Shown: in pieces, positions 5,099 through 7,919 of the stretch
How the letters are laid out: each line of letters begins with the position of its first letter
Numbering within the stretch: position 1 is the stretch's first letter
Assembly (NCBI GenBank): GCA_946611495.1
Contig: CAMODR010000044.1
Span: forward strand, 1-7,919
Length of the DNA: 7,919 nt
DNA from: an uncultured Methanobrevibacter sp.
Lineage (GTDB): Archaea; Methanobacteriota; Methanobacteria; Methanobacteriales; Methanobacteriaceae
Direction of reading: 5' to 3'
Made by a program: the position numbers and the translations under genes
The notes under the pieces: model-generated
What the model was told of the DNA's origin: nothing
Seen by the model: only the letters and a program-made list of their open reading frames with translations
The model's database searches: none

Positions 5099-7168
5099 TT
5101 ATCTAATCCGATTTCTTAGCTTGTCTGCGATTTTAACTACTTTTCTGGATTTATAAGCTTCAACAGTCTCTTTAAGCTTTTCATTTTTTAAAGTCAGCTT
5201 TTTAAGCTCGTTATTTTTGCTGTAATACTCCGCATTTATGTGCAATTTGTTTTTATAATTCTTGAAGTTTATCTTGACTGTGTTATTCATATATATGACG
5301 GAATTTGAAATTGTGATATTGATATTGTCTTCGGTTTTCAATTCCCATTTCTGTATTGAATATCTCAGAAGCCATTCAAATGGAATGTTTATTTCATATT
5401 TGTACATCGGGCCGTCGCTCAGGCGGTTGACATTTATTTTCCTTTGCTTGAAGTTAATCCTTTGCTCCAGTATCAATGATTCGATTTTCATCTTGGATTC
5501 CAATATGACATTGAATGTCTTGTTGTTATCCAAAGTGTTTTCGATTAATGGATTTTCAAGTTTTAGATCGTTGATTGCATCTGCATCGCCCATGTCTTTA
5601 AAGAATTCTATTACGCTGTCGCCACTGTTGATTATGTTTATTCCAGAGATTTTTATCTCTTCCTTTCTTTTGTCATTTGAAACCAAGCAAAGCAGCTTGT
5701 ATGTGGTTTGTGTAGTAATCAATTCCTTGTTCTTCAAATTCAGGATGTTTTTGCCTTTTCTGGTTTCAATCAATGCTTCCTTCTTAATATCCCCATTTTC
5801 ATACCTGGTGCGGATAAAGTATCTTCCTTTCAGACCTTTCAAATCATCATATGGAATAATCAGCTTGTAGATATCGTCTTCTTTCTTTTCATATTTGATG
5901 GAGATGCCTTCTTCGGTTTCGAGCTCCCTCAGGCAATCCTCTTTTGAAAATGAGTTTTTGGATTCCACCAGTTTGAATTCAATAAAATCAGGATTTTCAT
6001 TTTTTATATATTGAGGATGCTCCCTGAGGTATATGGCCAGGTTTCCTCCTTCGATTTCAGAAAAAATGAAGCGGGTTATCAAATCCTCTTTTTTTGCATC
6101 TTTTCTAAAGTCAATCAAATCCTGGTATTCTTCTTTCAAGTCTTTTGCCAATTCAGGATGGTAAGGCAAATCACTTTCAAGATTTTCAATTTTAAGCAGG
6201 GATTCCATATCTCTGTTTTCAACCATTTTATAAATGATTTTTCTATATGAGATTATGTTATCTTTTAAATTATCCGGAATCAGGGACAGTATGCAGTTGA
6301 CCTTGTCGACAATCTCTTTTCTATACTCTTCAGGATAAACAGCTATTCTTCTTACATAAAATCTCAAATCATGATTCAGCCATTTCAAGTATTCTGCTTC
6401 TCTGACATTGTCATCAACGTCACACTCATTCATGAGGTTTTCCTGCATGTTAAGTATTCTCATTCGATTTCTGAAATTCACAATTGTGCTTTTCTGTTGA
6501 GTGACGCTGCTTGAGTCGTCTCTTTCCCTCCAGAAATAAACAAATTCTTTTATCATTCCGACTTTGTCGGTTAAACAATGCAGCTTCAAGTTAAATATCA
6601 AATCCTGGGTCATTATTTTCTCATCAGGGAAAAAGATGTCGTTTTTTATAAGGTACTCCCTTTTTATAATCTTGTTCCATACTCCTGTGTCATAGACAAG
6701 AAGCGGTCTTTCCTTTATGTTTGTGGAGGTGATTTCATTCTCCACTCCTTTGAATGTAAATGACTGCAGGTCTTCCTTATAGAATGACCTTTTATTGATT
6801 TTCATTGCGCATCCGAGGACAAAATCGTAATCGTCTGATTTTGCAAAATCGTATAGTATCTCATATGATCTTGGCTGCAGCAGGTCATCTGAATCCATAA
6901 GGTGAATATACTCCCCACGCGCTTTTTTTATTCCAATGTTTCGCTCGCATCCAGAGCCCATGTTTTCATTAAAGAAGGCATGGAAGTTATCATATTCGCG
7001 GGCATACTTTTCAATAATATACTGGGAATAGTCATTTGAGCCATCGTCAAGCATCAAAACTTCTATGTCATCTATCATGGTCTGGTTCAGTATGGATTCC
7101 AATGTCTCTTCCAGATATTCCTCAGTATTATATACAGGTATTATAACGGATATTTTTATATTGCTCAT
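5099..7168 (-). CDS. GT2-family glycosyltransferase with long C-terminal extension
   Basis: The 689-residue protein begins with a GT-A fold domain (about 1-230). It has VIIPVYNTE (8-16), LDDGS (40-44) with the nucleotide-binding Asp, ERNIGIKKARGEY (75-87), the metal-binding MDSDD (91-95), WNKIIKREYL (164-173), and TQD (187-189) at the place of the usual ED base motif. It transfers a sugar from a nucleotide-sugar donor; donor and acceptor are unknown. About 420 residues follow that I cannot assign. They include a mostly helical stretch to about 390 and then strand-rich segments that could be accessory beta domains as in polymer-building GT2 enzymes. The end (about 651-689) is a short coiled coil plus a basic tail, KIADKLRNRIR. 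The start is set by AGGGAT three bases upstream. It follows another GT2 gene after 86 bases and converges on licD. Confidence 0.85.
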   Translation of the reverse strand: MSNIKISVIIPVYNTEEYLEETLESILNQTMIDDIEVLMLDDGSNDYSQYIIEKYAREYDNFHAFFNENMGSGCERNIGIKKARGEYIHLMDSDDLLQPRSYEILYDFAKSDDYDFVLGCAMKINKRSFYKEDLQSFTFKGVENEITSTNIKERPLLVYDTGVWNKIIKREYLIKNDIFFPDEKIMTQDLIFNLKLHCLTDKVGMIKEFVYFWRERDDSSSVTQQKSTIVNFRNRMRILNMQENLMNECDVDDNVREAEYLKWLNHDLRFYVRRIAVYPEEYRKEIVDKVNCILSLIPDNLKDNIISYRKIIYKMVENRDMESLLKIENLESDLPYHPELAKDLKEEYQDLIDFRKDAKKEDLITRFIFSEIEGGNLAIYLREHPQYIKNENPDFIEFKLVESKNSFSKEDCLRELETEEGISIKYEKKEDDIYKLIIPYDDLKGLKGRYFIRTRYENGDIKKEALIETRKGKNILNLKNKELITTQTTYKLLCLVSNDKRKEEIKISGINIINSGDSVIEFFKDMGDADAINDLKLENPLIENTLDNNKTFNVILESKMKIESLILEQRINFKQRKINVNRLSDGPMYKYEINIPFEWLLRYSIQKWELKTEDNINITISNSVIYMNNTVKINFKNYKNKLHINAEYYSKNNELKKLTLKNEKLKETVEAYKSRKVVKIADKLRNRIR

Positions 7169-7171
7169 TTT

Positions 7172-7177
7172 ATCCCT
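7172..7177 (-). promoter_or_regulatory. Variant Shine-Dalgarno site AGGGAT of the GT2 gene
   Basis: The minus strand reads AGGGAT, AAA, ATG, the same word and spacing as at licD. It supports the start at 7168. Confidence 0.5.
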
Positions 7178-7234
7178 GAGTAAGTTTAATCTATGAATGA
7201 TTTTGATTTAGCATAATCTCAAAGTTCAATAATC

Positions 7235-7248
7235 TTTATAAATCTTTT
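7235..7248 (-). promoter_or_regulatory. BRE/TATA-like promoter between the two GT2 genes
   Basis: The minus strand reads AAAAGA then TTTATAAA (7248-7235), a purine-rich BRE-like word joined to a TATA box. A start about 25 bases downstream would give a leader of around 45 bases for the 689-residue GT2. No hairpin or T tract follows the upstream gene, so read-through from it is also likely. Confidence 0.45.
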
Positions 7249-7254
7249 ATGAAA

Positions 7255-7919
7255 CTATAATTTCCTCTTCATTTTTCTTAAAGGGCTAGTGATTTTCCAG
7301 CTTTTTGAATTCAAAAGTTTTTTATATGATTTTTTAAGTTTCTTATTTTCCTTTTCTAATTTTTCAATTTTTAATAATGAAAGACCATTGTCCCTTACTA
7401 ATTGGAAGTCTCGTGTTGTCTTTTCATTCAATACAGCATCCAGAATAATCAGGTTTCTTTTGCTGAGTATGGTTTGGAGGTATTCATAGAAATCCTCATC
7501 AGCCACCCAGCTTGTGAAGTTCTCTTTCATTTTTTCAAAGTACAGGTCCTTGAATTCCTCTCTGATTCTATCGAATCTCATGTTCACTGTTCGAATCTTC
7601 TTATTGTATAATTCCGGACAGTATTCATCATTCAGCAAGTCGAATCTTCTAAATACGTCAATCACCAGGTCGTTGACTGCAATTGAATCTAAAAAGCGTG
7701 TGTCTCCCGCACGTGTGGATGATGCGCTGTGCCATCTTCTGGCAAACAGGTACTCCTTCAGGAAATATATTCTCTTTGCGCTGAAGAAAACCTCCCAGAA
7801 GAAGACATTGTCTTCAAAAATAAGTCCCTCAGGGAATCTTGCCCCGCTGTCGACTACGAACTGCCTGTTGTATAATTTGGTCCAAGGTGTTACTGTAATT
7901 GTAAAAGCCAGTTTTCCAA
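7255..7919 (-). CDS. GT2-family glycosyltransferase, C-terminal part (5' end outside the window)
   Basis: The frame stays open from the TAG at 7255-7257 to the right edge, so about 220 C-terminal residues are visible. The first of these carry PWTKLYNRQFV, FPEGLIFEDNVFFWEVFFSA and a YLFARRWHSASST run. These match the acceptor-side part of GT2 enzymes: the conserved 'nKLy' segment, the ED motif with its catalytic base, and the closing R-x-x-S loop. Helical sequence follows, then a coiled coil (IEKLEKENKKLKKSYKKLL) and the tail SKSWKITSPLRKMKRKL, a C-terminal motif seen in many glycosyltransferases. The nucleotide-binding N-terminal half with the DxD motif lies beyond the window. It precedes the 689-residue GT2 on the same strand and probably acts in the same glycan pathway. 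A GTG at 7663-7665 is not the start. Confidence 0.85.
   Translation of the reverse strand, partial: GKLAFTITVTPWTKLYNRQFVVDSGARFPEGLIFEDNVFFWEVFFSAKRIYFLKEYLFARRWHSASSTRAGDTRFLDSIAVNDLVIDVFRRFDLLNDEYCPELYNKKIRTVNMRFDRIREEFKDLYFEKMKENFTSWVADEDFYEYLQTILSKRNLIILDAVLNEKTTRDFQLVRDNGLSLLKIEKLEKENKKLKKSYKKLLNSKSWKITSPLRKMKRKL

Noticed and set aside
5262..5870. Plus-strand 202-codon frame with hydrophobic product, resembling a membrane protein
   Set aside because: It lies wholly antisense to the GT2 gene, has no start signal, and its hydrophobicity is the expected mirror of Lys/Glu/Asn-rich codons on the other strand.
7255..7665. A complete 136-residue gene starting at the GTG at 7663-7665
   Set aside because: The same frame is open through to 7919 and translates into conserved GT2 motifs (nKLY, IFEDN, R-x-x-S loop), so the GTG is internal and the gene is cut by the window edge.

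Overview
The window reads as a piece of an AT-rich archaeal chromosome, most likely a gut or rumen methanogen of the Methanobacteriales (Methanobrevibacter-like). This is an inference. It rests on very AT-rich spacers, AGGTG-type Shine-Dalgarno sites, TATA/BRE-like promoter elements, U-tract terminators, a lysine-rich Ig-like domain of the kind that builds methanobacterial adhesin-like proteins, and a leftmost start that looks like archaeal purE. No marker gene in the window proves the taxonomy.

Layout from left to right: (1) the first ten codons of a minus-strand gene that is probably purE; (2) a 90-residue minus-strand gene for a single Ig-like domain, with a convincing hairpin plus U-tract terminator; (3) a plus-strand double-SIS sugar-phosphate enzyme of 335 residues, ending in its own terminator; (4) a convergent minus-strand UDP-glucose 6-dehydrogenase (445 residues), also with a terminator; (5) a 298-base divergent control region; (6) a plus-strand LicD-family protein of 418 residues with two N-terminal YPDV-type repeats; (7) three near-identical 46-47 base tandem repeats that begin inside the licD stop codon; (8) a minus-strand GT2 glycosyltransferase with a long C-terminal extension (689 residues); (9) the C-terminal part of a second GT2 glycosyltransferase that runs off the right edge.

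Genes 3 to 9 make sense as a surface-glycan locus. UDP-glucose dehydrogenase would supply UDP-glucuronate, the two GT2 enzymes would build a polymer or glycan, and LicD would decorate it with a phospho-substituent. The SIS enzyme would act on an (amino)sugar phosphate. The genes are not one operon: orientation changes at nearly every junction and several units have their own terminators, so each is probably transcribed separately. The two GT2 genes may be co-transcribed, although a good promoter candidate lies between them.

The most unusual DNA is the tandem array at 4872-5021. Each unit holds a long T tract in the licD sense direction inside an inverted repeat, so the array looks like a multiplied terminator. 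The most unusual protein points are the SIS enzyme, whose active site resembles the FrlB/FraB deglycases more than GlmS, and the LicD protein with its repeat module.
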